DNA from: Sphingomonas kaistensis
Lineage (GTDB): Bacteria; Pseudomonadota; Alphaproteobacteria; Sphingomonadales; Sphingomonadaceae
Reading direction: 5' to 3'
Assembly (NCBI RefSeq): GCF_011927725.1
Contig: NZ_JAATJC010000001.1
Coordinates: forward strand, 1,247,001-1,311,000
DNA length: 64,000 nucleotides
In this document: piece after piece, positions 20,635 to 29,352 of the stretch
Position numbering within the stretch: position 1 is the first letter of the stretch
How the letters are laid out: each line of letters begins with the position of its first letter
Made by a program: the position numbers and the translations under genes
The notes under the pieces: model-generated
What the model saw: only the letters and a program-made list of their open reading frames with translations
The model's database searches: none
Told to the model about the DNA's origin: nothing

Positions 20635-21030
20635 GTGTCCGTTCGTCCGCTTGTCGGCAGCAGGCTTGGACCGCGCATGGTTAGGAAGTGGTTAGCGCGC
20701 CGCCGCCGCAACGACGCCGCGCCGCGCCGCGCGATCGAGCACCGACTGCGGCGCATCTGGAAATAAACGACGCAATTCGCTGGCGCTGAGATCGAGCCGG
20801 CGCAAACCAGTCGAAGTCCAGGGCCAGAGAGTTCGGGGCGAAATGTCCATAACGTCTACAAGATCAGAAACACCTTGAATATCAACTAATTAATACTGCC
20901 AAGACGACAGTAAACGCTGCCGTCTTGGATTTGACGCGCGCCATCGCCCTGCTGTCTTTGATGACTGCCGAGCGCCATGGGCCGCATGTCCGCCACGACA
21001 ATGGGCTGAACTCGAAGGATCAAGTGGGTT
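20635..21030. other. divergent intergenic region, relatively AT-rich
   Basis: This 396-base stretch separates the hydroxylase (minus) from a MarR-like regulator (plus). I see no gene. The part 20840-20900 is noticeably richer in A and T than the surroundings. It contains the inverted repeat at 20899-20928, immediately followed by TTGACG, a -35-like sequence facing the regulator. Confidence 0.55.
20899..20928. promoter_or_regulatory. inverted repeat upstream of the MarR-like gene
   Basis: CCAAGACG-A-CAG, six bases, then CTG-C-CGTCTTGG: 11 of 12 arm positions pair. It lies about 100 bases before the regulator start. It may be an operator for that regulator or a hairpin in its leader. No T-run follows. 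Confidence 0.45.
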
Positions 21031-21534
21031 ATGAGTTATCAGCGCACCGACAAGAACTTGTTGTTTGGTCGCGAGGATGGTTCCGTTGTTGCGCTGTCAG
21101 CGGAAGAAACCGCCTTGGCGCGGTCGATCCTATCCAAGCTGGTCACCAGCATCGTCAGCCTCTCCGCCGACCCGGCAGCCGCAGTCCGCCGCGAGCAAAG
21201 CGCCGTCGAACTGGCGCGCTCGGTCCATCACGCCCGTCGCCGCCGCAGCGAGCATTTCGGACCTGTCCTGTTCAGCGAACCGGCATGGGACATGTTGCTG
21301 GTCCTGTTCATTTACGGCAACCGCAACGAGGAGCGCCTGTCGGTCACCCGCCTCGCCGAATATGGCGACGCACAGCTGACCACCGCGATCCGCTGGCTCG
21401 ACTACCTGGAAAGCCAGCGGCTGATCGTTCGCCAGCAATGCGAGGTGGACCGTCGCAAGTATTTCGTCGAACTGAGCGAGCGCGGGCGAACCATGATGGT
21501 CAGCTACTTCGAGAGCCTGATCGACACCCTCTGA
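21031..21534 (+). CDS. MarR-like winged-helix regulator
   Basis: A 167-residue protein whose C-terminal two-thirds resembles a MarR-type winged helix: EPAWDMLLVLFIYGNRNEER, then RLAEYGDAQLTTAIRWLDYL (recognition-helix region), and DRRKYFVELSERGRTMM (wing and following helix). The N-terminal ~60 residues are helical and charged. It should be a dimeric DNA-binding protein; the ligand is unknown. A short inverted repeat (21550-21564) separates it from the convergent acyl-AMP ligase gene. Confidence 0.75.
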   Translation: MSYQRTDKNLLFGREDGSVVALSAEETALARSILSKLVTSIVSLSADPAAAVRREQSAVELARSVHHARRRRSEHFGPVLFSEPAWDMLLVLFIYGNRNEERLSVTRLAEYGDAQLTTAIRWLDYLESQRLIVRQQCEVDRRKYFVELSERGRTMMVSYFESLIDTL

Positions 21535-21549
21535 CCTCCGACCCTGCCG

Positions 21550-21564
21550 ACCCGCCTGGCGGGT
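21550..21564. terminator. short bidirectional hairpin between convergent genes
   Basis: ACCCGC, a three-base loop, and GCGGGT, placed in the 34-base gap between the MarR-like gene and the acyl-AMP ligase gene. No T-run is present, so this is a weak candidate. Confidence 0.35.
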
Positions 21565-21568
21565 TCGG

Positions 21569-23335
21569 TCAGGCGGCGATGTCGAGGGGGACGATCTCGC
21601 CCGACAGATAGAGGTTGCGGGCCTTGGTGCGGCTCAACTTGCCCGAACTGGTGCGCGGCAGGCTGCGCGGCGGGATAAGTTCGACCACCGGGCTCATCCC
21701 GATGATGGCGCGGACCCGCTCCTTGATGTCGTCGCGCAGGCGGCTGCGCTCCTGGAGATCGGAAACGCGGCAGTGGACCAGCACGGCCGGCTGTTCCTCT
21801 CCCGACGGGCCGGTGATGGCGAAGGCGGCGATATCGCCGGACTTGAAGCCGGGCAGCTGCTCCACCGCCCATTCGATATCCTGCGGCCAGTGGTTGCGGC
21901 CGTTGATGATGATCATGTCCTTGGCGCGGCCGACGATGAAGATGTAGCCGCCGGACAAATAGCCCATGTCGCCGGTGTCGAGCCAGCCGCCGACCATGCA
22001 GGCGTCGGTGGATTCCTGGTCGCGATAATAGCCGACCATGATGCTGGAACCGCGCACCCACACCTTGCCGATCTCGCGGTCGGCGAGGATCGTGCCGTCG
22101 CCGTCGCGGACCTCGATTTCCATGCCTTCGACCGCGCGGCCGCAATTGACGATGGCGCGGTAGCGCTTGGGCCGGTCCTCGCCGTCCTCGGCGGCGGCGC
22201 CGCTGAGCTGGCTTTCCTCGACCAGTTCGAGACGGATGCCTTCGCCCGGCGGCATCAGGCTGACCGCAAGCGTCGCTTCGGCGAGGCCGTAGGACGGACA
22301 GAAGGCGCTGGCCTGGAAACCCGCGTCGGCGAAGGCGTCGACGAAGGCCTGCATGACGTCGGGACGGATCATGTCCGCGCCGTTGCCGGCGATCCGCCAG
22401 CGCGACAGGTCGAACCGTTCGCCGGCCTTGATCTGCGAGCTCATGCGGCGGGCGCAGATGTCGTAGCCGAAGGTCGGGGAATAGGAGAGGGTGGTGCCAG
22501 GGTTGCGGCTGATGAGGTCGAGCCAGGCGAGCGGACGGCGGGCGAAGTCCTCCGTCTTCATATAGTCGACGCTGATCTGGTTCGCGAGCGGCGACAGGAG
22601 GCAGCCGACCAGCCCCATGTCGTGGTACCAGGGCAGCCAGCTGATGCAGCGATCGGTTTCCTCGACCTTGAGGCCGAGGCTGTGCGCGCGCAGGTTGTCG
22701 AGCAGGGCACGGTGGGTGACCGCGACGCCGTGCGGGAAGCGGGTCGAGCCGCTGCTGTACTGGAGATAGGCGATGTCGCCGGACTGCGCTTCCGGAAGTG
22801 CGGCACCGTTATCGAAGCTGGTGGCGTCGAGCTCGTCCCAGCTCATCGCCCTGACGGTGCGGCGGGTGCCCGCCTCGATGCAGAAATCGGCCAGTTCGGC
22901 AGGATACAGGAAAAGCGCCGGGTCCGAACTGCCGAGCATCACCGCCAGCTGTTCGACATAAGCCTCGCGGCCGCCGAAGCTGGTCGGAAGCGGAAGCGGG
23001 ACGGGCCACAGGCCGGCATAGACCGCGCCGAAGAAGCCGGCGGCGAATTCGGGGCCGGTTTCGGCGACCAGGGCGACGCGCTCACCCTTGGCGAAACCGA
23101 GCGCCAGCAAGCGGCGGGCGTGGTCGAGCGCGGCGGCGCGCAGCTCGGCGTAGGAATAAGACAGCTTCAGCGTGCCGCGCGGATCGTGGAAATTCAGCCC
23201 GCGCGCACCGGTGGCGGCGTAATCGAGCGCCTCGCCAAGGGTGTCGAAGTCGGCCAGGCGCCGCGGCAGCGCGTCGATGGTCGGCGTTGCCCCCGGCGGT
23301 GCCAGCAGATCGGTCTGTGTTGTGGCGTCCGGCAC
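21569..23335 (-). CDS. fatty-acyl-AMP ligase (FAAL)
   Basis: A 588-residue adenylate-forming enzyme of the FAAL (FadD32-like) branch, which activates fatty acids as acyl-AMP for transfer to an acyl carrier protein or synthase rather than to CoA. Motifs: YLQYSSGSTRFPHGVAVTHR (P-loop-like A3), SWLPWYHDMGLVGCLL, YGLAEATLAVS, GWLDTGDMGYL, and RAKDMIIINGRNHWPQDIEW. I choose GTG at 23335 (VPDATTQTDLL), preceded by an AGGACAGGA sequence; the frame is open further to 23440. No carrier protein or polyketide synthase is nearby, so the acyl acceptor is unknown. Confidence 0.85.
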   Translation of the reverse strand: MPDATTQTDLLAPPGATPTIDALPRRLADFDTLGEALDYAATGARGLNFHDPRGTLKLSYSYAELRAAALDHARRLLALGFAKGERVALVAETGPEFAAGFFGAVYAGLWPVPLPLPTSFGGREAYVEQLAVMLGSSDPALFLYPAELADFCIEAGTRRTVRAMSWDELDATSFDNGAALPEAQSGDIAYLQYSSGSTRFPHGVAVTHRALLDNLRAHSLGLKVEETDRCISWLPWYHDMGLVGCLLSPLANQISVDYMKTEDFARRPLAWLDLISRNPGTTLSYSPTFGYDICARRMSSQIKAGERFDLSRWRIAGNGADMIRPDVMQAFVDAFADAGFQASAFCPSYGLAEATLAVSLMPPGEGIRLELVEESQLSGAAAEDGEDRPKRYRAIVNCGRAVEGMEIEVRDGDGTILADREIGKVWVRGSSIMVGYYRDQESTDACMVGGWLDTGDMGYLSGGYIFIVGRAKDMIIINGRNHWPQDIEWAVEQLPGFKSGDIAAFAITGPSGEEQPAVLVHCRVSDLQERSRLRDDIKERVRAIIGMSPVVELIPPRSLPRTSSGKLSRTKARNLYLSGEIVPLDIAA

Positions 23336-23474
23336 GCTGGTCCTGTCCTGGCTGTGGTCTTCGGGTTGGGCCGCTGCGGTTAACGGCAGTGCAAGCACAC
23401 TTCTTTGCGCCGTGGTTGTTCGCGTTCGACTGTGGCACAAAGAAGGCCGGCACGATCAGCGGGAAAGACGGGGC

Positions 23475-24038
23475 GTGAACGGCGAGGGCAGCGGGGAGCG
23501 GCATTCCGGCCGGCGCGAACGGCGTCCGCGACCGCTGGACCAGGCCGCGCTGCAGGAGCTTGCCTTCGGTTATGTCGCCCGCTTCGCGACCAGCCGCGCC
23601 AAGCTGCATTCCTACCTGGTCCGCAAGCTGCGCGAGCGCGGCTGGAACGGGGCCGCCGAGCCCGACACCCAGGCCGTCGTCGACAAGGTGGTGGATTTGG
23701 GCTTCATCGACGATGCGGCCTTTGCGGGCATGAAGGCGGCAAGCCTGACCCGCCGCGGCTATGGCAAGGGCCGGGTCAGGATCGCGCTGGCACAAAGCGG
23801 GATCGCGGCCGAGGACGGAAGCGAGGCGCTCGCCCATGCCGACGAGCAGAGCCTGGCGGCCGCCCTGCGGTTCGCCGAGCGGCGCAAGATCGGTCCCTAT
23901 GCCCTTGCCCAGGCCGACCCGGCCGGGCGGCAGCGGGCGCTTGCCGCCATGCTTCGCGCAGGCCATCCGATGGACCTTGCGCGGCGCATCGTCGGAACCG
24001 CTCCCGGGGCATTCGAAAATCTTTCGGACAACGGCTGA
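23475..24038 (+). CDS. recX: RecX family regulatory protein
   Basis: A 187-residue RecX, which modulates RecA filaments. Typical repeats of three-helix units are visible: ALQELAFGYVARFATSRAKL, LRERGWNGAAEPDTQAVVDK, VVDLGFIDDAAFAGMKAASL and RRGYGKGRVRIALAQSGIAA. The start GTG at 23475 gives the best fit to family length; the frame is open upstream across the divergent FAAL promoter. recA is not in the window. Confidence 0.82.
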   Translation: MNGEGSGERHSGRRERRPRPLDQAALQELAFGYVARFATSRAKLHSYLVRKLRERGWNGAAEPDTQAVVDKVVDLGFIDDAAFAGMKAASLTRRGYGKGRVRIALAQSGIAAEDGSEALAHADEQSLAAALRFAERRKIGPYALAQADPAGRQRALAAMLRAGHPMDLARRIVGTAPGAFENLSDNG

Positions 24039-24103
24039 AAACCAGTGATCGTTATGGTGCTGTAACCTTTCAGATTGGTTTGAAGGGTGCTATACGTAGC
24101 ATC

Positions 24104-24721
24104 GTGCAACGTGAGTATGCGTCTACGTCGCAAGACGAACTTGGGCAGGAGGTCGCTCCGGCTCCCTCCACACGCTCGCTCGACTCGGATCCGGCCGAAA
24201 CTTCAACCGGGGAAACGGGGCAGCGGGTCACCGGCCGGATCAAGTGGTTCGACGCCACCCGCGGGTTCGGATTCCTCGTCAGCGAAGCGATTGACGGCGA
24301 CGTCCTGGTGCATTTTTCGGTTCTTCGCGACCATGCCCGCCGGTCCCTGCCCGAAGGAGCGGTTGTGACTTGCGACGTGGTGCGGCAGGATCGCGGACTG
24401 CAGGCGGTCCGCGTGATCGACATCGATCTTGCGCAGGCGGTGGTGGTTCGAAGCACCAGCGGCGCGTCGGAAGAACGATCGAACCGGACTGCCTTGCTGG
24501 ACGGCGCTGGGCCGTTCGAGCCGGTGGAGGTCAAGTGGTTCAATCGCGTCAAAGGCTATGGCTTCGTCGTTCGGGTGGATCAGCCCGAGCAGGACATCTT
24601 CCTGCACATGGAAACGGTACGCCGGGCGGCGCTGAACGACCTTCAGCCGGGCGACCGGTTGCAGGCCAGGATTGCCGAGGGCAGCAAGGGACTGACCGCA
24701 GTCGACCTCCGCGCGGATTGA
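24104..24721 (+). CDS. double cold-shock-domain protein
   Basis: A 205-residue protein with two cold-shock domains, a form frequent in alphaproteobacteria. Domain 1 (about residues 45-110) begins GRIKWFDATRGFGFLVSEAI and contains VLVHFSVLRDHAR; domain 2 (about 140-205) begins VEVKWFNRVKGYGFVVRVDQ and contains DIFLHMETVRRA. The RNP1/RNP2 aromatic residues are kept in both, so it should bind single-stranded RNA or DNA. The start GTG at 24104 is the most likely, but the frame is open upstream. The end overlaps the next start. Confidence 0.85.
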   Translation: MQREYASTSQDELGQEVAPAPSTRSLDSDPAETSTGETGQRVTGRIKWFDATRGFGFLVSEAIDGDVLVHFSVLRDHARRSLPEGAVVTCDVVRQDRGLQAVRVIDIDLAQAVVVRSTSGASEERSNRTALLDGAGPFEPVEVKWFNRVKGYGFVVRVDQPEQDIFLHMETVRRAALNDLQPGDRLQARIAEGSKGLTAVDLRAD

Positions 24722-25212
24722 GCCGGCTGGCGCTGCTGGCCGCGCTGCCGCTTTCCCTGACCGCCGCGGCCTGCCAGCCGACCGGTGGCGCAAGCCCCCA
24801 GCTCGAACGCTCCGCAGCAGGACTCCAGCAAGTGCCCTTGACCGTCCGGACCGCCGCCGGTGCCGTGCATAATTTCACGGTCGAGGTCGCAAGCACGCCC
24901 GAAGAGCAGCAGATGGGCCTGATGAACCGGCCGAGCCTCGCGCCCGACCGCGGCATGATCTTCCCGCACGAGCCGCCGCGGATGGCGAGCTTCTGGATGA
25001 AGAATACGCTGATCCCGCTCGACATCATCTTCGTCCGGCCCGACGGCACGATCGTCAACATCGCCGAGAATACCGTGCCGCTGAGCCTCGAACCGGTCGC
25101 CTCGCTGGAAGCGGTCGGGGCGGTGCTGGAGCTGGCCGGCGGGCGGACGGCCGAGCTGGGCATCAAGGCCGGCGACAAAGTCGAGTGGGTGCACACGGCC
25201 GCGGCGCAGTAG
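24718..25212 (+). CDS. DUF192 family lipoprotein
   Basis: A 164-residue protein with a TTG start that overlaps the stop of the cold-shock gene (TTGA, 24718-24721). It begins LSRLALLAALPLSLTAAACQ, a signal peptide with lipobox ending at Cys19. DUF192 features follow: FTVEVASTPEEQQMGLMNRP, GMIFPHEPPRMASFWMKNTL, IPLDIIFVRPDGTIVNI and a C-terminal LGIKAGDKVEW. The function of DUF192 is unknown. The overlap implies translational coupling with the cold-shock protein. Confidence 0.82.
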   Translation: MSRLALLAALPLSLTAAACQPTGGASPQLERSAAGLQQVPLTVRTAAGAVHNFTVEVASTPEEQQMGLMNRPSLAPDRGMIFPHEPPRMASFWMKNTLIPLDIIFVRPDGTIVNIAENTVPLSLEPVASLEAVGAVLELAGGRTAELGIKAGDKVEWVHTAAAQ

Positions 25213-25253
25213 CGCTTGCTCCAGCCCTCCCGGAACCGCTAGGGGCGCAAGCC

Positions 25254-25637
25254 ATGGGAATCTTGGCGAGCATCTTCACCTGGTGGAACGGCGCTACCCT
25301 CGGCACCTCGATCTTCACGCGCCGCCACGGCCGTGAGGTCGGGCGCGACGAGGCCGGCAACGTCTATTTCGAGCACCGCAAGGATCCGAACCGGCGGTGG
25401 GTGATCTACAACGGCTCGAACGACGCCAGCCGGGCGCCGCCGCAATGGCAGAGCTGGCTTCGCGGCCAGCTTGGCGACGTGCCGGACAAGTCGCTTCCGC
25501 CTGCGCGCAAGTTCCAGAAGCCGGGCCTGCCCAACCTGTCAGGCAGCGACGGGACCTACCGCCCCGCGGGATCGCTGTCGCGTGGCGGCAAGCGGCCGGC
25601 GGCGACCGGCGATTACCAGGCCTGGACCCCGGACTGA
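25254..25637 (+). CDS. NDUFA12 (B17.2) family complex I accessory subunit
   Basis: A 127-residue homologue of the supernumerary NADH dehydrogenase subunit NDUFA12, found in alphaproteobacteria and mitochondria. Key parts: MGILASIFTWWNGATLGTSI, GREVGRDEAGNVYFEH, PNRRWVIYNGSNDASRAPPQ, WQSWL and a C-terminal region ending YQAWTPD. The ATG at 25254 is chosen on family similarity. It is followed immediately by the DUF2155 gene, a conserved alphaproteobacterial pairing. Confidence 0.92.
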   Translation: MGILASIFTWWNGATLGTSIFTRRHGREVGRDEAGNVYFEHRKDPNRRWVIYNGSNDASRAPPQWQSWLRGQLGDVPDKSLPPARKFQKPGLPNLSGSDGTYRPAGSLSRGGKRPAATGDYQAWTPD

Positions 25638-25638
25638 G

Positions 25639-26205
25639 GTGCTGAGGCCTGCTGCGGCGCTGGTGATGCTGGGCCTGACGGTGGCCGGGTGCGACCGGCT
25701 GCCCGGGCGCGGCGAACAGCAGCCGGAAAAGGCCACGGCCAGCGCCAAGGCCGAGCCGCTGGCGCCGGGCACCACCCCGATGAACGAGCGGGTGGCGGTG
25801 CTGGGCATCCTCAACAAGCGCAACGGCATCTCGCGCGACATCCGGTTGAAGCCGGGCCAGGCGGTCAGGATCAAGGACGTGATCGTCCGCCTCCGCGCCT
25901 GCGAGACCACCCCGCCGTGGGAATTCGACCAGCTGACCGGCGCCTTCGTCCAGGTCGACGTGCAGCAGCCCGACGGCGGCTTCAGCCGGGTATTTTCCGG
26001 CTGGCTGTACAAGGAAAGCCCGTCGCTGAACGTGGTCGAGAACCGCGTCTACGACGTCTGGCCCAAGAGCTGCACGATGAGCTTCCCCGGCGCGCCCGAG
26101 CAGGCCGGCGCGCTTGCGGACGACAGCAGCCCGTCGAGCGAGCCCCAGTCGGGCCGCGGCGGATCCCCGGCCGAGCGCAACGCTTCGCCGAGCAACCCGA
26201 CGTAG
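25639..26205 (+). CDS. DUF2155 domain lipoprotein
   Basis: A 188-residue protein starting at GTG 25639, one base after the NDUFA12 stop. A signal peptide with lipobox (GLTVAGC, about residue 17) precedes the DUF2155 domain: VLGILNKRNGISRDIRLKPG, RLRACETTPPWE, AFVQVDVQQPDGG, FSGWLYKESPSLNVVENRVY and DVWPKSC. The final ~35 residues beyond KSCTMSFP are low-complexity. The 3' end overlaps the convergent aat gene by 157 bases, so this tail may be an accidental extension. Confidence 0.85.
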   Translation: MLRPAAALVMLGLTVAGCDRLPGRGEQQPEKATASAKAEPLAPGTTPMNERVAVLGILNKRNGISRDIRLKPGQAVRIKDVIVRLRACETTPPWEFDQLTGAFVQVDVQQPDGGFSRVFSGWLYKESPSLNVVENRVYDVWPKSCTMSFPGAPEQAGALADDSSPSSEPQSGRGGSPAERNASPSNPT

Positions 26206-26738
26206 GTCCGGCGCGGGATCTCCACCGCGCCGAGCGAGGCGAGATGTTCGGTCAGGAACTGGCAGTCGCACAGGGTGAAATGGCCGACCCGCAGCCGCGC
26301 CATCAAAAAGGCCAGCGCCACCTTTGACGCGTCGCGCGCGCGGCTGAACATGCTTTCGGCGAAGAAGGCGCGGCCCAGCACCACGCCGTACACCCCGCCG
26401 ACCAGCGTATCGTCCTGCCAGACTTCGACCGAATGGGCCTGCCCGCGGGCGTGGAGGGCCAGCATGGCGGCTTCGATGGGGCCGTTGATCCAGGTCTGCG
26501 GGCGGTCCGCGCAGCCGAGCAGGACCCCGGCGAACTCGCGGTCGGCAGTGACCCTGTAGCGCCCCGACCGAAGCCGCTTGGCGAGGCTGCGCGACAGGTG
26601 GAAATTGTCCGGCTGGAGGAGCGCCCGGGTCCGCGGCTCCACCCAGAACAGCTCGTCGCTGGCGCGGTCGTCGGCCATCGGGAAGATCCCGGCGGCATAG
26701 CCGCGCAGGACGAGATCAGGGTCGAGCGGAAGGCTCAT
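26049..26738 (-). CDS. aat: leucyl/phenylalanyl-tRNA--protein transferase
   Basis: A 229-residue aminoacyl transferase of the N-end rule pathway, adding Leu or Phe to proteins with N-terminal Arg or Lys. Blocks: DLVLRGYAAGIFPMADDRAS, LFWVEPRTRALL, CADRPQTWINGPIEAAMLAL, HSVEVWQDDTLVGGVYGVVL, GRAFFAESMFSRARDASKVA and LCDCQFLTEHLASLGAVEI. The ATG at 26738 fits the family. Its last ~50 codons overlap DUF2155 on the other strand. Confidence 0.93.
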   Translation of the reverse strand: MSLPLDPDLVLRGYAAGIFPMADDRASDELFWVEPRTRALLQPDNFHLSRSLAKRLRSGRYRVTADREFAGVLLGCADRPQTWINGPIEAAMLALHARGQAHSVEVWQDDTLVGGVYGVVLGRAFFAESMFSRARDASKVALAFLMARLRVGHFTLCDCQFLTEHLASLGAVEIPRRTYVGLLGEALRSAGDPPRPDWGSLDGLLSSASAPACSGAPGKLIVQLLGQTS

Positions 26739-26785
26739 CGCAGCGGGTGTAACGTGCCGGGGCGCCTGCCGCTACCGGGAGGCGC

Positions 26786-28141
26786 TCAGGCCTCCCGTTG
26801 CTCCTCCAGCCAGCGCTCCAGCCACTTGATCGTATAGTCGCCGGACGCGAACGCCGGTTCCTTGAGGATGCGCTGATGGAGCGGCACGTTGGTCTTGGGA
26901 CCGTCGATCACGAACTCCTCGAGCGCGCGGCGGAGGCGGCAGATGGCGGCATCGCGGTCCTCGCCCCACACGATCAGCTTGCCGATCATGCTGTCGTAGT
27001 AGGGCGGCACCTTATAGCCCGAATAGAGGCCACTATCGACGCGGGTCTGAAAGCCGCCGGGCGCGACGAAGTTCTTCACCAGCCCCGGCGAGGGGGCGAA
27101 GGTCACGGGATCCTCGGCGTTGATCCGGCATTCGATCGAATGGCCCTTCAGCACGACCTGATCCTGCGTGACCGACAGGCCGCGGCCTTCGGCGATGCGA
27201 AGCTGTTCGGCGACGAGATCGAGGCCGCTGATCATCTCGGTCACCGGATGCTCGACCTGCAGCCGGGTATTCATCTCGATGAAGTAGAATTCGCCGTTCT
27301 CGTAGAGGAACTCGATGGTCCCGGCGCCGCGATAGCCCATGTCGGCCATCGCCTTGCGGACCCGCTCGCCCATCTCGGCGCGCTGGGCGGCGGAGACGAC
27401 CGGGGAGGGGGCCTCCTCGATCACCTTCTGGTGGCGACGCTGGACCGAACAGTCGCGCTCGCCGAGGTGGATCGCGCCGCCCTCGCCGTCACCGAAGATC
27501 TGATATTCGATGTGCTTGGGGTCGCCGAGATACTTTTCCATGTAGACGGTCGGGTCACCGAAGGCGGCATTCGCCTCCGACGAAGCCTGCGCCATCAGGG
27601 TTTCGAGTTGGTCGGGGTCCGGCACCACCTTCATGCCGCGGCCGCCGCCGCCCGACGCGGCCTTGATCAGCACCGGATAGCCGATCTCCTCGGCAATCGC
27701 CTTGGCCTCGTCGAGGTCGCTGATCGGGCCCGGCGAACCGGGGACCAGCGGCAAGCCGAGCTTGGCGGCGGTGCGCTTGGCCTCGACCTTGTCGCCCATC
27801 ACCCGGATATGCTCGGGCTTGGGGCCGACCCAGATGATGTTGTGCAGCTCGACGATCTCGGCGAACTGGGCGTTTTCGGACAGGAAGCCGTAGCCGGGGT
27901 GGATCGCGTCGGCGTGGACGATCTCGGCCGCCGAAATGATGTTGGGAATGTTGAGGTAGCTGTCACGCGCCGCGGGCGGCCCGATGCACACCGCCTCGTC
28001 GGCCAGACGGACGTGCATGGCGTCGGCGTCCGCGGTCGAGTGCACCGCAACCGTGCGGATGCCATGTTCCTTGGCGGCGCGCAGGATGCGGAGCGCAATC
28101 TCGCCGCGATTGGCGATCAGCAGCTTGTTGATCGGGCGCAT
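26786..28141 (-). CDS. accC: acetyl-CoA carboxylase, biotin carboxylase subunit
   Basis: A 451-residue biotin carboxylase, first catalytic step of malonyl-CoA formation. It begins at ATG 28141 ([20 protein letters not shown]). ATP-grasp features are clear: the Gly-rich loop [15 protein letters not shown], the carboxylation site [40 protein letters not shown] and [10 protein letters not shown]. It starts one base after the accB stop, so accB and accC are co-translated. Confidence 0.97.
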   Translation of the reverse strand: MRPINKLLIANRGEIALRILRAAKEHGIRTVAVHSTADADAMHVRLADEAVCIGPPAARDSYLNIPNIISAAEIVHADAIHPGYGFLSENAQFAEIVELHNIIWVGPKPEHIRVMGDKVEAKRTAAKLGLPLVPGSPGPISDLDEAKAIAEEIGYPVLIKAASGGGGRGMKVVPDPDQLETLMAQASSEANAAFGDPTVYMEKYLGDPKHIEYQIFGDGEGGAIHLGERDCSVQRRHQKVIEEAPSPVVSAAQRAEMGERVRKAMADMGYRGAGTIEFLYENGEFYFIEMNTRLQVEHPVTEMISGLDLVAEQLRIAEGRGLSVTQDQVVLKGHSIECRINAEDPVTFAPSPGLVKNFVAPGGFQTRVDSGLYSGYKVPPYYDSMIGKLIVWGEDRDAAICRLRRALEEFVIDGPKTNVPLHQRILKEPAFASGDYTIKWLERWLEEQREA

Positions 28142-28142
28142 C

Positions 28143-28628
28143 TTACTCGATGACCACCAGCGGCTGATCGAATTCGACCGGCTGGGCGTTGGCGACGAGC
28201 AGCTGAGTGATCTTGCCGGCGCGGGGAGCAACGATCGGGTTCATCACCTTCATCGCCTCGACGATCAGCAGGGTGTCGCCCTGCTTCACCGTGTCGCCGA
28301 TGCCGACGAAGGCCGGGGCGCCGGGTTCGGCGGACAGGTAGCAGGTGCCGACCATCGGCGAGCGAACCAGTTCGCCGGCCTGCTCCATCGGAGTGGATGC
28401 GGTGTCGGCGGCGGAGGCGGTCGGTGCAGCGGCGGCCGGGGAAGCGGCTTGCGGCGCGGCCACGACGTGCTGGACCGGAGCGGCGGCAACGGTCAGCTCG
28501 CGCTTGACCCGGATCTTGCGATCACCGTCCTCGACCTCGATCTCGGACAATTCGTTGGCGCTCAGCAATTCGGCGAGTTCGCGGACCAGACCGGCATCGA
28601 TGCGCATCTGTTTATGCTCGTCAGACAT
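28143..28628 (-). CDS. accB: acetyl-CoA carboxylase biotin carboxyl carrier protein
   Basis: The 161-residue biotin carrier. The N-terminal helical part ([20 protein letters not shown]) is joined by an Ala/Pro-rich linker (about residues 50-85) to the biotinyl domain, with the biotin-accepting Lys127 in [10 protein letters not shown]. The domain ends [10 protein letters not shown]. It is followed directly by accC and preceded by aroQ, a common alphaproteobacterial order. Confidence 0.96.
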   Translation of the reverse strand: MSDEHKQMRIDAGLVRELAELLSANELSEIEVEDGDRKIRVKRELTVAAAPVQHVVAAPQAASPAAAAPTASAADTASTPMEQAGELVRSPMVGTCYLSAEPGAPAFVGIGDTVKQGDTLLIVEAMKVMNPIVAPRAGKITQLLVANAQPVEFDQPLVVIE

Positions 28629-28663
28629 GAGAAAATTCCTGTAATCTGTCGCCGCGCGCTCTG

Positions 28664-29095
28664 TCAGAGCCGGGCGGCGGCGTCCAGTGCCAGCGTGTAG
28701 GAGCTGGCGCCGAAGCCGCTGATGGACCCAACGCAGACACCGGCGATGAGGCTGCGATGGCGGAAGCGTTCGCGGGCGTGCGGGTTGCTGAGATGGATCT
28801 CGATGACCGGCGTCGGGATGGCCGCAACGGCGTCGCGCAGCGCGACGGAGGTGTGGGTCAGGCCGCCCGCGTTGAGGATCACGGCATCGACTCCGCTGTC
28901 CGCCGCCTCGTGCAGCCAGTCGATCAGGTGGCCCTCGTGATTGGACTGCCGGACGTCGACCTGCACATTGAGCCCGGAGGCCTGCTGGTGCAGCCCGGCG
29001 GCGATGTCGTCGAGCGTGTCGGAGCCATAGACCTCCGGCTCGCGGGTACCGAGGCGGTTGAGGTTGGGACCGTTCAGGACGAGGATGGTGCGCAT
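28664..29095 (-). CDS. aroQ: 3-dehydroquinate dehydratase, type II
   Basis: A 143-residue type II dehydroquinase (shikimate pathway step 3). Features: [20 protein letters not shown] (catalytic Tyr at the end), [50 protein letters not shown] and [12 protein letters not shown] choose ATG 29095 ([11 protein letters not shown]) since the seven extra residues from GTG 29116 are not family-like. It lies 35 bases before accB, probably in one transcript aroQ-accB-accC. Confidence 0.95.
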   Translation of the reverse strand: MRTILVLNGPNLNRLGTREPEVYGSDTLDDIAAGLHQQASGLNVQVDVRQSNHEGHLIDWLHEAADSGVDAVILNAGGLTHTSVALRDAVAAIPTPVIEIHLSNPHARERFRHRSLIAGVCVGSISGFGASSYTLALDAAARL

Positions 29096-29133
29096 TGCCG
29101 CCGCTTCATCCGCCACCTAGATGCCAAGGTCAA

Positions 29134-29352
29134 ATGAGCGAAACCGAAACCCACAGCGTCACGGTCAACGGCGAACACCGCCGGGTGGCCGCCGGAACCA
29201 CCGTCGCCGGCCTGGTCGGCGAGCTCGGGCTCGACCCCGCGCGGGTCGCGGTGGAGCGCAATCTCGAGATCGTGCCGCGCTCGACCCTGGCGCAAGTGCT
29301 GGTCGAGGACGGCGACGATTACGAGGTGGTTCACTTTGTTGGTGGCGGCTGA
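29134..29352 (+). CDS. thiS: sulfur carrier protein ThiS
   Basis: A 72-residue ubiquitin-fold sulfur carrier for thiamine thiazole synthesis. It starts at ATG 29134 ([20 protein letters not shown]), includes [20 protein letters not shown] and ends VVHFVGGG, the C-terminal Gly-Gly that receives sulfur. thiG normally follows directly; here a minus-strand gene lies between them. Confidence 0.9.
   Translation: MSETETHSVTVNGEHRRVAAGTTVAGLVGELGLDPARVAVERNLEIVPRSTLAQVLVEDGDDYEVVHFVGGG

Noticed and set aside
23405..24103. Upstream extension of the double cold-shock protein through recX
   Set aside because: The extra ~230 residues are an out-of-frame reading of recX; the GTG at 24104 fits family length.
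29101..29133. A TPP riboswitch before thiS
   Set aside because: The gap is too short and lacks the expected conserved motifs; thiC, the usual target, is absent.
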